15,942 nucleotides of DNA. Origin: Pseudomonadota bacterium (GTDB taxonomy: Bacteria; Pseudomonadota; Gammaproteobacteria; Burkholderiales; Thiobacillaceae). This document shows positions 1 through 5,824 of this stretch, piece after piece (position 1 is the stretch's first letter; the number at the start of each line of letters is the position of its first letter). Under the pieces are notes generated by a model, which had not been told where the DNA came from, searched no databases, and saw only the letters and a list, made by a program, of their open reading frames with translations. The stretch covers positions 1 to 15,942 of the forward strand of contig JAJYXA010000208.1 of NCBI GenBank assembly GCA_021791235.1, in the 5' to 3' direction. Position numbers and translations under genes: made by a program.

Positions 1-495
1 CGCGCACCAGATCTGTTTCGATATCTGCACCGCCTTGGGATGCAGGCCTTCGATCGGGTAGAGGAAGGTGTAGACGGTGATGTTGTCGACCTTGGCGAGC
101 TCGGCCTCGAACTTGCGGCAGTAGGGACAATCGACGTCGGAGAACACCGCCAGCTTGCGCGCGCCGTTGCCCTTGACGGTCTTCAGCGCGTTGCCGAGCG
201 GCAGACTGTCCCACTTGATCGCCTGCAACTGGTTCAGGCGCGCCTGGCTCAGGTTGGCGCGGTTTTTCAGGTCGATCACGTCGCCGGCGAACACGTATTG
301 CGCCTTGGCGTCGACGTAGATGAGCTGACCGTCGAGATAGACCTCGAACAGGCCGCTATAGGGCGTTTTCGTCACCGAGCTGATTTGCGCGCCGGGAAAC
401 TGCTGCGTCAGCGCCTTGCGGATGACGGACTCGTTGGCCTGCGCGGTCGCGGCAAACACCAGGGTAGCGGCCAGCGCCAGGGAAGTGAATTTCAT
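1..495 (-). CDS. dsbC: DsbC, periplasmic thiol:disulfide interchange protein (3' end cut by window)
   Basis: DsbC-type disulfide isomerases reshuffle wrong disulfides in exported proteins as periplasmic V-shaped homodimers. The visible 165 residues begin with a signal peptide (about residues 1-20, cleavage likely after ATAQA). A DsbC/G-type dimerisation domain follows (about 21-90), then the start of a thioredoxin fold with the active-site motif C123-P-Y-C126 (codons at 118-129). Family members are usually about 230-245 residues, so roughly a third is missing beyond base 1. The ATG at 493-495 is preceded by a GGAG ribosome-binding sequence. It lies 28 bases after the stop of the flavin hydroxylase gene and is probably the last gene seen of the pepP-ubiH operon. 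The identity rests on the motif, the signal peptide and the N-terminal sequence. DsbG is less likely because the motif is CPYC and the sequence resembles DsbC. Confidence 0.9.
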   Translation of the reverse strand, partial: MKFTSLALAATLVFAATAQANESVIRKALTQQFPGAQISSVTKTPYSGLFEVYLDGQLIYVDAKAQYVFAGDVIDLKNRANLSQARLNQLQAIKWDSLPLGNALKTVKGNGARKLAVFSDVDCPYCRKFEAELAKVDNITVYTFLYPIEGLHPKAVQISKQIWCA

Positions 496-523
496 TCGGG
501 ACTCCAGAAAAATCAAAAAAACG

Positions 524-1681
524 TCAGGACATCGCTTCGCGCACCAGGGCCGCTTTCAACGGCGGCAGCTGGTTGACGATCGTCATGCCGGCATTGCGCA
601 GCCAGGCGGCACGGCTGTCGGCAAACAGATGATGCAGGCCGTGGGTGAGCACCTGCATGCGCTGCACCGGCTCGGCGCGCGCACGCGCATAGCGTTGTAA
701 CACACGCACATCACCGCAATAAGCTCGCCGATGCTGCGCCAGCACGCCGACCAGCGTTTCGGCGTCGCCGAAACCGAGGTTCACGCCCTGCCCCGCCAGC
801 GGATGCACGCCATGTGCCGCGTCGCCGATCAGCGCCACGCCCGGCGCCGCAACCGAATCCACCCGGATCAGGCGCAGCGGAAACGCCGCCGCCGGCGTCA
901 GCATGCGCAAGGCGCCGAGCCGGTCGTGGCCCGCCGCCTGCACCTGTGCGGCCAGCGCCGCCGCATCCAGCGCGAGCAGATCGTCCGCATGCGCCGACTG
1001 GGTTGACCAGACCATCGACAGGCGGTTCCCCGTCAAAGGCAACCACGCAAGAATGTCGCCGTCGAAGAACCACTGGAACGCGGTGCCGCGGTGCGGACGC
1101 TCGCATTCGAAATTGGCCACCACGCCGCTCTGGCCGTAGGGCGTCAGCGTCGAGGCCAGCCCCGCCCACTCGCGGATGCGCGAGGCGGCGCCGTCGGCGC
1201 CGACGACCAGTTCGGCTTCGAGCAGCGAACCCCCGTCCAGCGCGATTCGCGTATAGGGCTCGCCGTGTTCGAGCGACGCGATCGAAGCCGGACAATGCAG
1301 CGCCACGTTGCCGTCGGCCTCGATCGCCTGCCACAAGGCGTATTGCAGGCGTCCGCTTTCGAGGATGGCGGCGAGATGCGACACGCCCGCCTCGCAGGCG
1401 TCGAGGCGGATCGCGCCGGACGTGTCGCCCGCCACGTCCATGCGGAACACCGGCTGGACGCGGCCGGCGTCCAGCCGCTGCCACGCGCCGAGACGTTCCA
1501 GGAAATGCTGGCTGGCAGGGCTGATGGCATAGATGCGGGTGTCCCAGGTTTCGTCCGGAACCGATGGCGGCTGACGCTCGATCAAGGCGACGCGCAATCC
1601 CTGCCGGCCGAGCGCCAGCGCCGCCGCGGTCCCGACCAGACCGGCGCCGACGACGACGACCTGATAACGTTCCGGATTCAT
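524..1681 (-). CDS. UbiH/UbiF/UbiI/VisC-family FAD-dependent hydroxylase
   Basis: This 385-residue protein is a class A flavoprotein monooxygenase that hydroxylates the aromatic ring during ubiquinone synthesis. The Rossmann FAD motif GAGLVG lies at residues 12-17. The middle motif GADGAASRIR (161-170) is the DG motif that contacts FAD and NADPH. The C-terminal FAD ribityl motif GDAAHGVHPLAGQGVNLG spans about 286-303. The GDAAH...HPLAGQGVNLG form resembles UbiF/UbiI/VisC more than UbiH, so it is probably the C5- or C6-type hydroxylase working with the neighbouring UbiH. Ring position cannot be assigned from sequence alone, so no symbol is given. The ATG at 1679-1681 has a purine-rich GAGAGGGG just upstream, which is one arm of the repeat element at 1686-1781. 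It is separated from ubiH by that element and is followed after 28 bases by dsbC. Confidence 0.88.
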   Translation of the reverse strand: MNPERYQVVVVGAGLVGTAAALALGRQGLRVALIERQPPSVPDETWDTRIYAISPASQHFLERLGAWQRLDAGRVQPVFRMDVAGDTSGAIRLDACEAGVSHLAAILESGRLQYALWQAIEADGNVALHCPASIASLEHGEPYTRIALDGGSLLEAELVVGADGAASRIREWAGLASTLTPYGQSGVVANFECERPHRGTAFQWFFDGDILAWLPLTGNRLSMVWSTQSAHADDLLALDAAALAAQVQAAGHDRLGALRMLTPAAAFPLRLIRVDSVAAPGVALIGDAAHGVHPLAGQGVNLGFGDAETLVGVLAQHRRAYCGDVRVLQRYARARAEPVQRMQVLTHGLHHLFADSRAAWLRNAGMTIVNQLPPLKAALVREAMS

Positions 1682-1685
1682 GCTT

Positions 1686-1781
1686 CGCCCCTCTCCCCAA
1701 CCCTGATGGAACTACTAAGCAATCGACTAAGCCCGCGAGCGGGCAAGTCGCTGCTTATCTCCCGCAAGCGGGGGAGGGGGC
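1686..1781. repeat. Nested REP-like palindromic element between two ubi genes
   Basis: The 121-base gap between ubiH and the downstream hydroxylase holds nested inverted repeats. The outer arms are C-rich CCCCTCTCCCC (about 1688-1698) and G-rich GGGGGAGGGGG (about 1770-1780). An inner imperfect hairpin spans 1717-1756 and contains the perfect arms GCCCGC/GCGGGC (1731-1736 and 1739-1744). A second small hairpin, CCCGC-AA-GCGGG, lies at about 1761-1772. There is no U-run, so a simple intrinsic terminator is unlikely. On the minus strand the outer arm also supplies the ribosome-binding sequence of the downstream gene. C-rich/G-rich palindromes of this style are common intergenic repeats in proteobacteria; membership of a genomic family is inferred. 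Confidence 0.65.
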
Positions 1782-1802
1782 AAACGTGATGCCCAAACCG
1801 AT

Positions 1803-2939
1803 TCAACCGCGCGCCCCGAAAATCATCCGCCGCGCGACGAAGCTTTTCAGCGGCGGGAACACCTCCAGCGCCAGCAGGCCGAGCCCGCGCGCGTGGCGCA
1901 GCGGCGCGAAGTCGTTGGAGAACACGCGCACCAGAAAATCGGTGAATCCCACGCCGCCGAGCACGTCCAGGCGCCGCCCACGCGCATAAGCGGCCAGCAT
2001 GGCGCCGCTTCCCAACGCTTCCGGAGCCGTATCGCCGCACAGGTTCGCCAGTTCCCAGGCGTCGCGCAGGCCGATGTTGAAGCCCTGGCCCGCCACCGGG
2101 TGCAGCGTCTGCGCGGCGTTGCCGATGCGCACCACGCGGTCGGCGGCCTCGCTGCCGGTCCAGGCAAGCTTCAGGGGAAAGGTCCTGCGCGGGCTGGCGT
2201 GCAGGAAAAAGCCCTGGCGGCCACCGAAGTGTCGATAGAGCGCAGCGAGAAATGCGTCATCCGGCAACGCCGCAATGCGCCGGGCGTCGGCGTTGCTCGC
2301 GGTCCACACCAGCGCGTAGCGGTCGCCTTTCGGCAGCAGGGCCGCCGGGCCCTCCGGGGTGAAGCGCTCGAACGCCTGGTTGGCGTGCGGCAGCTCGGTC
2401 CGCACGTCGCACACCACGGCCATCTGGTCGTAGTCGCGCTCGAATTTGGGTTCGGGGGCTGCGTCGCCGCGTCCGCCGTCGGCCACCACCACCAGCGGCG
2501 CGGCATGGACGCTGCCGTCGGCCGCATGCAGCATCGCCACGTCGGCGCCGGATTCGATGCGCTCCACCGCCACGCCGTAATCGACCGCGATGCCGGCATC
2601 GGCCAGCGCCCGTTTCAGCGCCGCGGTGAGCGCGCCGTAGGGCAGCACATAGCCCAATGCCGGCACGGCGACGTCCTCCGCGGCCAGCCGCGCCACGCCG
2701 AGCGCGCCGCGCTGCGAAATATGGATGCGGGTGATCGGGGTCACGTCGTCGAGCCCGTCCCATGCGCCGAGGCGGTCGAGGATCAGCCTTGAACCGTGCG
2801 ACAAAGCCAGGGTACGGGTGTCGGCGCGGGCGCCGGCCGGCTGCGCTTCGAGCACGCGCGCAGCGATGCCCTGCTGCCGCAGCGCCAGCGCGCAGACCGC
2901 GCCGACCGGGCCGGCGCCGACGATCAGCACGCCGCTCAC
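1803..2939 (-). CDS. ubiH: UbiH, 2-octaprenyl-6-methoxyphenol hydroxylase-type flavoprotein
   Basis: This 378-residue FAD/NAD(P)H monooxygenase belongs to the ubiquinone pathway. The FAD-binding motif GAGPVG is at residues 8-13, and VVADGGRG (about 151-158) replaces the usual GADG motif. The C-terminal motif GNAAQTLHPVAGQGFN (273-288) is the GNAAQT variant characteristic of UbiH, where UbiF and UbiI have GDAAHT. The GTG at 2937-2939 is the better start: the protein then opens with the FAD strand (SGVLIVGAGPVG), and the codon overlaps the pepP stop as GTGA, a translational-coupling arrangement. The longer open frame upstream would run through the end of pepP and is not credible. A second hydroxylase of the same superfamily follows, so this locus supplies at least two ring-hydroxylation steps. 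Confidence 0.9.
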   Translation of the reverse strand: MSGVLIVGAGPVGAVCALALRQQGIAARVLEAQPAGARADTRTLALSHGSRLILDRLGAWDGLDDVTPITRIHISQRGALGVARLAAEDVAVPALGYVLPYGALTAALKRALADAGIAVDYGVAVERIESGADVAMLHAADGSVHAAPLVVVADGGRGDAAPEPKFERDYDQMAVVCDVRTELPHANQAFERFTPEGPAALLPKGDRYALVWTASNADARRIAALPDDAFLAALYRHFGGRQGFFLHASPRRTFPLKLAWTGSEAADRVVRIGNAAQTLHPVAGQGFNIGLRDAWELANLCGDTAPEALGSGAMLAAYARGRRLDVLGGVGFTDFLVRVFSNDFAPLRHARGLGLLALEVFPPLKSFVARRMIFGARG

Positions 2940-4234
2940 GCGCTCATCCACGCTTCGATCTCGGCCACGGTTTTCGGCGGCGAGGTCAGCACCTCGCACC
3001 CGCCTGCGGTCACCGCCACGTCGTCCTCGATGCGGATGCCGATGTTCCACAGCGCTTCAGGCACGTCGTCCGCCGGCCGGATGTACAAGCCCGGTTCGAC
3101 CGTCAGCGTCATGCCCGGGACAAACGGGCGCCATTCGCCCTTGATCTTGTATTCGCCGGCGTCGTGCACGTCCAGCCCCAGCCAGTGGCCGGTGCGGTGC
3201 ATGTAGAACCGGCTGTAGGCATTCGACTCGATCAGGCCGTCGACCTCGCCCGACAGCAGCTTGAGATCGACCATCCCTTGCGTCAGCACCCGCACCGCCG
3301 CGTCGTGCGGCGCGATCCAGGGCGCCCCGGGCTTGATCGCCGCCATTGCCGCCGCCTGCGCCGCCAGCACGATTTCGTAGACGTCCTTCTGTACCGGCGA
3401 GAAGCGGCCGTTGACCGGGAAGGTGCGGGTGAGGTCGGAGGCATAGCCGTTCAGCTCGCAGCCGGCATCGATCAGCAGCAGGTCGCCGTCCTGGAGTACG
3501 GCGCGGTTTTCCACGTAGTGCAGCACGCAGGCATTGGCGCCGCCGGCGACGATGGACGGGTAGGCCGGCGCCTGCGCGCCGCCCGCGTAGAAGGTGTGCA
3601 GCAGCTCGGCCTCGATCTCGAATTCGTGGCGCCCCGGGCGGGCGGCGCGCATCGCGCGGCGGTGCGCATCCGAGGCGATATTGGCCGAGCGGCGCATGGT
3701 TTCAAGCTCGGACGCATCCTTGAACAGGCGCATCTCGTCGAGCGTACTGCGCACGTCGAGGATTTCGCCGGGTGCCGTGACGCCCTGCCGCGTTTTCGCG
3801 CGCACCGCGTTGAGCCAGCCGATCACCCGCGCATCCCACGCCGGCTCCAGGCCGACCGCATAGGCCAGCCGCGCGCGGTTGCCCATCAACTCGGGCAGCC
3901 TGGCGTCGAGTTCGCTGATCGAATAGGTAGTGTCGAAGCCGAATTGCGCCTGCGCCGCCGCTGGGCCGTAACGGAAGCCGTCCCAGATTTCGCGCGTCTC
4001 GTCCTTGTCGCGGCAGAACAGGATGGTCTGCGGCGCCGCGCCGCCGACCACGACCGCCACGGCCTCGGGCTCGGTGAAGCCGGTCAGGTGATAGAAGTAG
4101 CTGTCGAAACGATACGGGTAGTGCGTATCGCGGTTGCGCGTCGCCTCCGGCGCGGTGGCGACGATGGCGATGCCGTCGCCAAGGGTGGCGGCGAGGCGGG
4201 CGCGGCGTTGCGAATGGAGGCTGGCGTCAAACAT
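2936..4234 (-). CDS. pepP: Xaa-Pro aminopeptidase (aminopeptidase P)
   Basis: PepP removes an N-terminal residue that precedes proline, using a two-metal (usually Mn) centre in the cytoplasm. The 432-residue protein has the aminopeptidase P N-terminal domain (about 1-130) and the pita-bread M24 catalytic domain (about 175-415). The metal ligands are all visible: D256 (LLIDAG), D267 (ASDLTRTFP), H350 (HRTGHWLG), E380 (LTVEPGLYI) and E403 (IRIEDDV). Spacing and length match the E. coli enzyme closely. The ATG at 4232-4234 is chosen because the protein then starts a few residues before the conserved N-terminal helix; it overlaps the end of murU by 8 bases. The stop overlaps the ubiH GTG. pepP next to ubiH is a common proteobacterial arrangement. 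Confidence 0.95.
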   Translation of the reverse strand: MFDASLHSQRRARLAATLGDGIAIVATAPEATRNRDTHYPYRFDSYFYHLTGFTEPEAVAVVVGGAAPQTILFCRDKDETREIWDGFRYGPAAAQAQFGFDTTYSISELDARLPELMGNRARLAYAVGLEPAWDARVIGWLNAVRAKTRQGVTAPGEILDVRSTLDEMRLFKDASELETMRRSANIASDAHRRAMRAARPGRHEFEIEAELLHTFYAGGAQAPAYPSIVAGGANACVLHYVENRAVLQDGDLLLIDAGCELNGYASDLTRTFPVNGRFSPVQKDVYEIVLAAQAAAMAAIKPGAPWIAPHDAAVRVLTQGMVDLKLLSGEVDGLIESNAYSRFYMHRTGHWLGLDVHDAGEYKIKGEWRPFVPGMTLTVEPGLYIRPADDVPEALWNIGIRIEDDVAVTAGGCEVLTSPPKTVAEIEAWMSA

Positions 4235-4988
4235 GGGTGCGCAGACTTTCGTCGAGTTGTTGCAAACGTTCGGGCGTCCCCACATCGACCCAGCGGCCGC
4301 CGAAATGTTCGCCGCTCGCGCGTCCGGCGTCGATCGCCAGCCGCAACAGCGGCGCGAGCGGGGCTTTTTCGCCCGGCGGGGTGTGGGCGAACATCGCGCG
4401 GTGGTAGACGCCGATGCCGGAGAAGGTGAGGCGTGAGGGGTGTCCGCAAGGGATACCGTCCTTGGCACCAGCGGTGCCAAGGACGTAAGGCGTGAGGGGA
4501 ATGTCGGCGTTGGTCACCCGGCTGCCGTCGAGCACGAAATCACCCTTCGGATGGTGCGGCGGGTTATCGATCAGCACCAGATGTGCCTGATCCTGCCCGG
4601 CGGCGAGCCGCGCCATCGGCTCGGCCAACCGGCTGAAATCGAATTCGCTGTAGATATCGCCATTCACCACGGGAAAGACCTCGGCATCGATCAGCGGCAA
4701 CGCGGTGGCAATGCCGCCCGCGGTTTCCAGCGCGCTGGCCTCGCGCGAATACTCGATCGACACGCCGAGTTCGGCGCCGCTGCCCAGCGCCGCTTCGATC
4801 TGCTGCCCGAGGTGCGCGTGGTTGATGACGATATGCGTGAAGCCCGCCGCGCGCAGGCGCTCGATATGCCAGACGATGAGCGGCTTGCCGCCGACAACCA
4901 GCAAGGGCTTCGGCGTGCGGTCGGTGAGCGGGCGCATGCGCTCACCCCGCCCCGCCGCCAGAATCATCGCAGTCGTCCTGTTCGTCAC
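4227..4988 (-). CDS. murU: MurU-type N-acetylmuramate-1-phosphate uridylyltransferase
   Basis: MurU converts MurNAc-1-phosphate to UDP-MurNAc in the peptidoglycan recycling route that bypasses de novo (fosfomycin-sensitive) synthesis; AmgK makes its substrate. The 253-residue protein has the nucleotidyltransferase signature LAAGRGERMRPLT (10-22) followed by PKPLL (26-30). It also has the sugar-nucleotide motif ETAGGI (88-93) and the metal-binding VNGDIYSEFD (108-117). The GTG start at 4986-4988 has a GTGGAG ribosome-binding sequence; an alternative start is the ATG at 4965-4967. Residues about 164-183 look like an extra loop encoded by a palindromic segment (4457-4485) with a near-direct repeat on each side. 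MurU and AmgK are normally adjacent; here a toxin-antitoxin cassette separates them. A mannose-1-phosphate guanylyltransferase annotation is possible, but context favours MurU. Confidence 0.85.
   Translation of the reverse strand: MTNRTTAMILAAGRGERMRPLTDRTPKPLLVVGGKPLIVWHIERLRAAGFTHIVINHAHLGQQIEAALGSGAELGVSIEYSREASALETAGGIATALPLIDAEVFPVVNGDIYSEFDFSRLAEPMARLAAGQDQAHLVLIDNPPHHPKGDFVLDGSRVTNADIPLTPYVLGTAGAKDGIPCGHPSRLTFSGIGVYHRAMFAHTPPGEKAPLAPLLRLAIDAGRASGEHFGGRWVDVGTPERLQQLDESLRTHV
4426..4499. repeat. Palindromic insert-like segment inside murU
   Basis: A perfect 13-bp inverted repeat with a 3-base loop (arms CGTCCTTGGCACC at 4457-4469 and GGTGCCAAGGACG at 4473-4485) lies inside the murU reading frame. 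It is bracketed by two 15-base near-identical direct repeats, GTGAGGCGTGAGGGG at 4426-4440 and GTAAGGCGTGAGGGG at 4485-4499, with one mismatch. In the murU frame it encodes about residues 164-188 (within PLTPYVLGTAGAKDG and the following residues). The repeats are 59 bases apart, so the same bases are read in two different frames. This resembles a mobile palindromic element tolerated in a surface loop; origin by insertion is inference. Confidence 0.7.
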
Positions 4989-5025
4989 GCTCTCCACTCT
5001 TTGCCCAAACGTATACCCCACCTGC
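4982..5025. repeat. Direct repeat copy A: duplicated amgK end / murU leader
   Basis: Read on the minus strand, this stretch contains GCAGGTGGGGTATACGTTT followed by AGTGGAGAGCG, and it runs into the murU start. The same two blocks occur in order at 5785-5824, where they form the true amgK 3' end. Copy A encodes a vestige of the AmgK C-terminus (QVGYTF, against QAGYTF in amgK) but has lost the stop codon (GGG in place of TGA). It keeps the murU ribosome-binding sequence. It is best read as the scar left when the amgK-murU junction was duplicated around the toxin-antitoxin cassette. Confidence 0.8.
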
Positions 5026-5031
5026 AAACGC

Positions 5032-5418
5032 TTAACCGGCTTCGCTCTGCGTCAAATCGTCAAGATCAACCTTGAGCGCGCGCGCGATGGACGCCAGCGT
5101 ATCCACCGTCCCACGCCGATCGCCGCGCTCGATCATCGCCACCATGCTTTGCGCCACGCCTGCAGCCTCGCCAAGCTGCGCCTGCGTGAGCCCGCGATGT
5201 TCGCGCCAAACCCGCACGGGGGATTCACCACCAAGCAGGCGATCTACCATCGCTGCGGGAAGGGTCTCCTCTTCGCCAAGCGCCAGCCGCTCGGCAAAAC
5301 CCGTCAGCGCCACAGCGTCGGCGCGATCTTCCAGCGCTTCCAGCATGGTCTGATATTCATCCCAAGGCAGCACCACATATTCCGGTTTGCCGTTCTTGAC
5401 GATCATCTGCACGTTCAT
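5032..5418 (-). CDS. Antitoxin with XRE-type helix-turn-helix (type II toxin-antitoxin)
   Basis: This 128-residue protein has an N-terminal Phd-like segment (about 1-50, including NGKPEYVVLPWDEYQTMLEAL). A Cro/C1 helix-turn-helix follows (about 70-122), recognisable from RVWREHRGLTQAQLGEAAGV, then SMVAMIERGDR and DTLASIARALKVDLDDL. The ATG (5416-5418) overlaps the toxin stop in ATGA, so the two proteins are translationally coupled. Proteins of this type neutralise the partner RelE/ParE-fold toxin and repress their own operon, most likely through the palindrome at 5672-5693. The toxin-first order is like higBA. The cassette is lodged between amgK and murU and is flanked by a duplicated host junction. 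The family assignment is firm; a specific name (HigA, RelB) cannot be supported. Confidence 0.88.
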   Translation of the reverse strand: MNVQMIVKNGKPEYVVLPWDEYQTMLEALEDRADAVALTGFAERLALGEEETLPAAMVDRLLGGESPVRVWREHRGLTQAQLGEAAGVAQSMVAMIERGDRRGTVDTLASIARALKVDLDDLTQSEAG

Positions 5419-5669
5419 TTGTAAACTCCTCCGCGCGCGCCGATTTCGGCCACGTAAGCAATCAATCTACCGTTATCCAGTAAATACAACACCCGCCAGT
5501 CGCCCACCCGCAGCCGATAGCCTGGCTGCCCGGTCAGTTTCTTCACGTTGCGCGCAGCCAGTGGGTCTTGTGCCGGTTCCTGCAACTTGATCCGGATGGT
5601 GGTCGCTGTGGTCGCGGGCATCCGTGTTAACGCCCGCACTGCCTGCTTGCTGTATTCGAGCGTGTACAT
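5415..5669 (-). CDS. RelE/ParE-superfamily toxin (type II toxin-antitoxin)
   Basis: This 84-residue basic protein has the RelE/ParE fold pattern. An N-terminal beta strand (YTLEYSKQAVRALTRMP) and a helix (TTIRIKLQEPAQDP) lead into the typical NVKKLTGQPGYRLRVGDWRVLY core (about 41-62) and a final strand (AYVAEIGARGGVYK). RelE-like members cleave mRNA at the ribosome, whereas ParE members target gyrase. The PGYRLRVGDWRVLY block is common to mRNA-cleaving RelE-type toxins, but the target is not proven here. The ATG at 5667-5669 lies two bases from the operator-like palindrome and has no good Shine-Dalgarno, so translation may start from a very short leader. The frame is complete and shows no sign of decay. 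Confidence 0.88.
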   Translation of the reverse strand: MYTLEYSKQAVRALTRMPATTATTIRIKLQEPAQDPLAARNVKKLTGQPGYRLRVGDWRVLYLLDNGRLIAYVAEIGARGGVYK

Positions 5670-5671
5670 GG

Positions 5672-5693
5672 CTTAATGATATATAACATTAAG
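5672..5693 (-). promoter_or_regulatory. Operator-like palindrome in front of the toxin gene
   Basis: The 22 bases from 5672 to 5693 form a near-perfect palindrome (arms CTTAATG and CATTAAG, AT-rich centre) with only one mismatched pair. It lies just upstream of the toxin ATG, where an autoregulating antitoxin would bind. An AT-rich candidate -10 (TATATC or similar, minus strand) lies inside it and a TTGCAA that could serve as -35 lies upstream, so repressor binding would block the promoter. The promoter assignment is tentative; the palindrome itself is plain in the sequence. Its AT-richness contrasts sharply with the surrounding genes. Confidence 0.7.
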
Positions 5694-5742
5694 TGATAAT
5701 TGCAAGCCGATCTTGTGATAAACAACCTTGTGTCGGCCGCTG

Positions 5743-5782
5743 GGGTAGCCAGCTGCAACCGCGTGGGCTGCCCACCCTACCC
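5743..5782. repeat. REP-like palindrome beside the toxin-antitoxin cassette
   Basis: The outer arms GGGTAG (5743-5748) and CTACCC (5777-5782) enclose an inner palindrome GTGGGCTGCCCAC (5763-5775). The TGCCCACCCTACC wording resembles widespread proteobacterial intergenic palindromes; family membership is recalled, not tested. It lies between the toxin promoter and the amgK 3' end, directly next to repeat copy B. Confidence 0.5.
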
Positions 5783-5784
5783 GC

Positions 5785-5824
5785 TCGTCGCTCTCCACTG
5801 ACTCAAAACGTATACCCCGCCTGC
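5785..5824. repeat. Direct repeat copy B at the authentic amgK 3' end
   Basis: On the minus strand this is GCAGGCGGGGTATACGTTT, then the amgK stop TGA, then AGTGGAGAGCG. It matches copy A (4982-5025) with one mismatch in the first 19 bases and identity over AGTGGAGAGCG. Because AGTGGAGAGCG is the murU ribosome-binding region in copy A, the block looks like the ancestral amgK-murU junction. There the amgK stop would lie about 9 bases from the murU GTG. Confidence 0.8.

Noticed and set aside
2939..3050. Longer UbiH start upstream of the GTG at 2939
   Set aside because: The extension lies wholly inside pepP, is rich in Arg and Gly, and precedes the FAD-binding strand that normally begins the protein.
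2762..4429. Long plus-strand open frame opposite ubiH, pepP and murU
   Set aside because: It is a GC-rich mirror frame, rich in Arg, Ala and His, with no recognisable domain. It lies opposite three well-supported genes with conserved motifs.
4988..5027. N-terminal extension of MurU to the TTG at 5025-5027
   Set aside because: The extra residues (QVGYTF and following) are a vestige of the AmgK C-terminus. The GTG at 4986-4988 has a ribosome-binding sequence and gives the normal N-terminus.
5026..5784. Insertion sequence or composite transposon carrying the toxin-antitoxin pair
   Set aside because: There is no transposase or integrase frame and no terminal inverted repeats. The flanking duplication derives from the host amgK-murU junction, not from IS ends.
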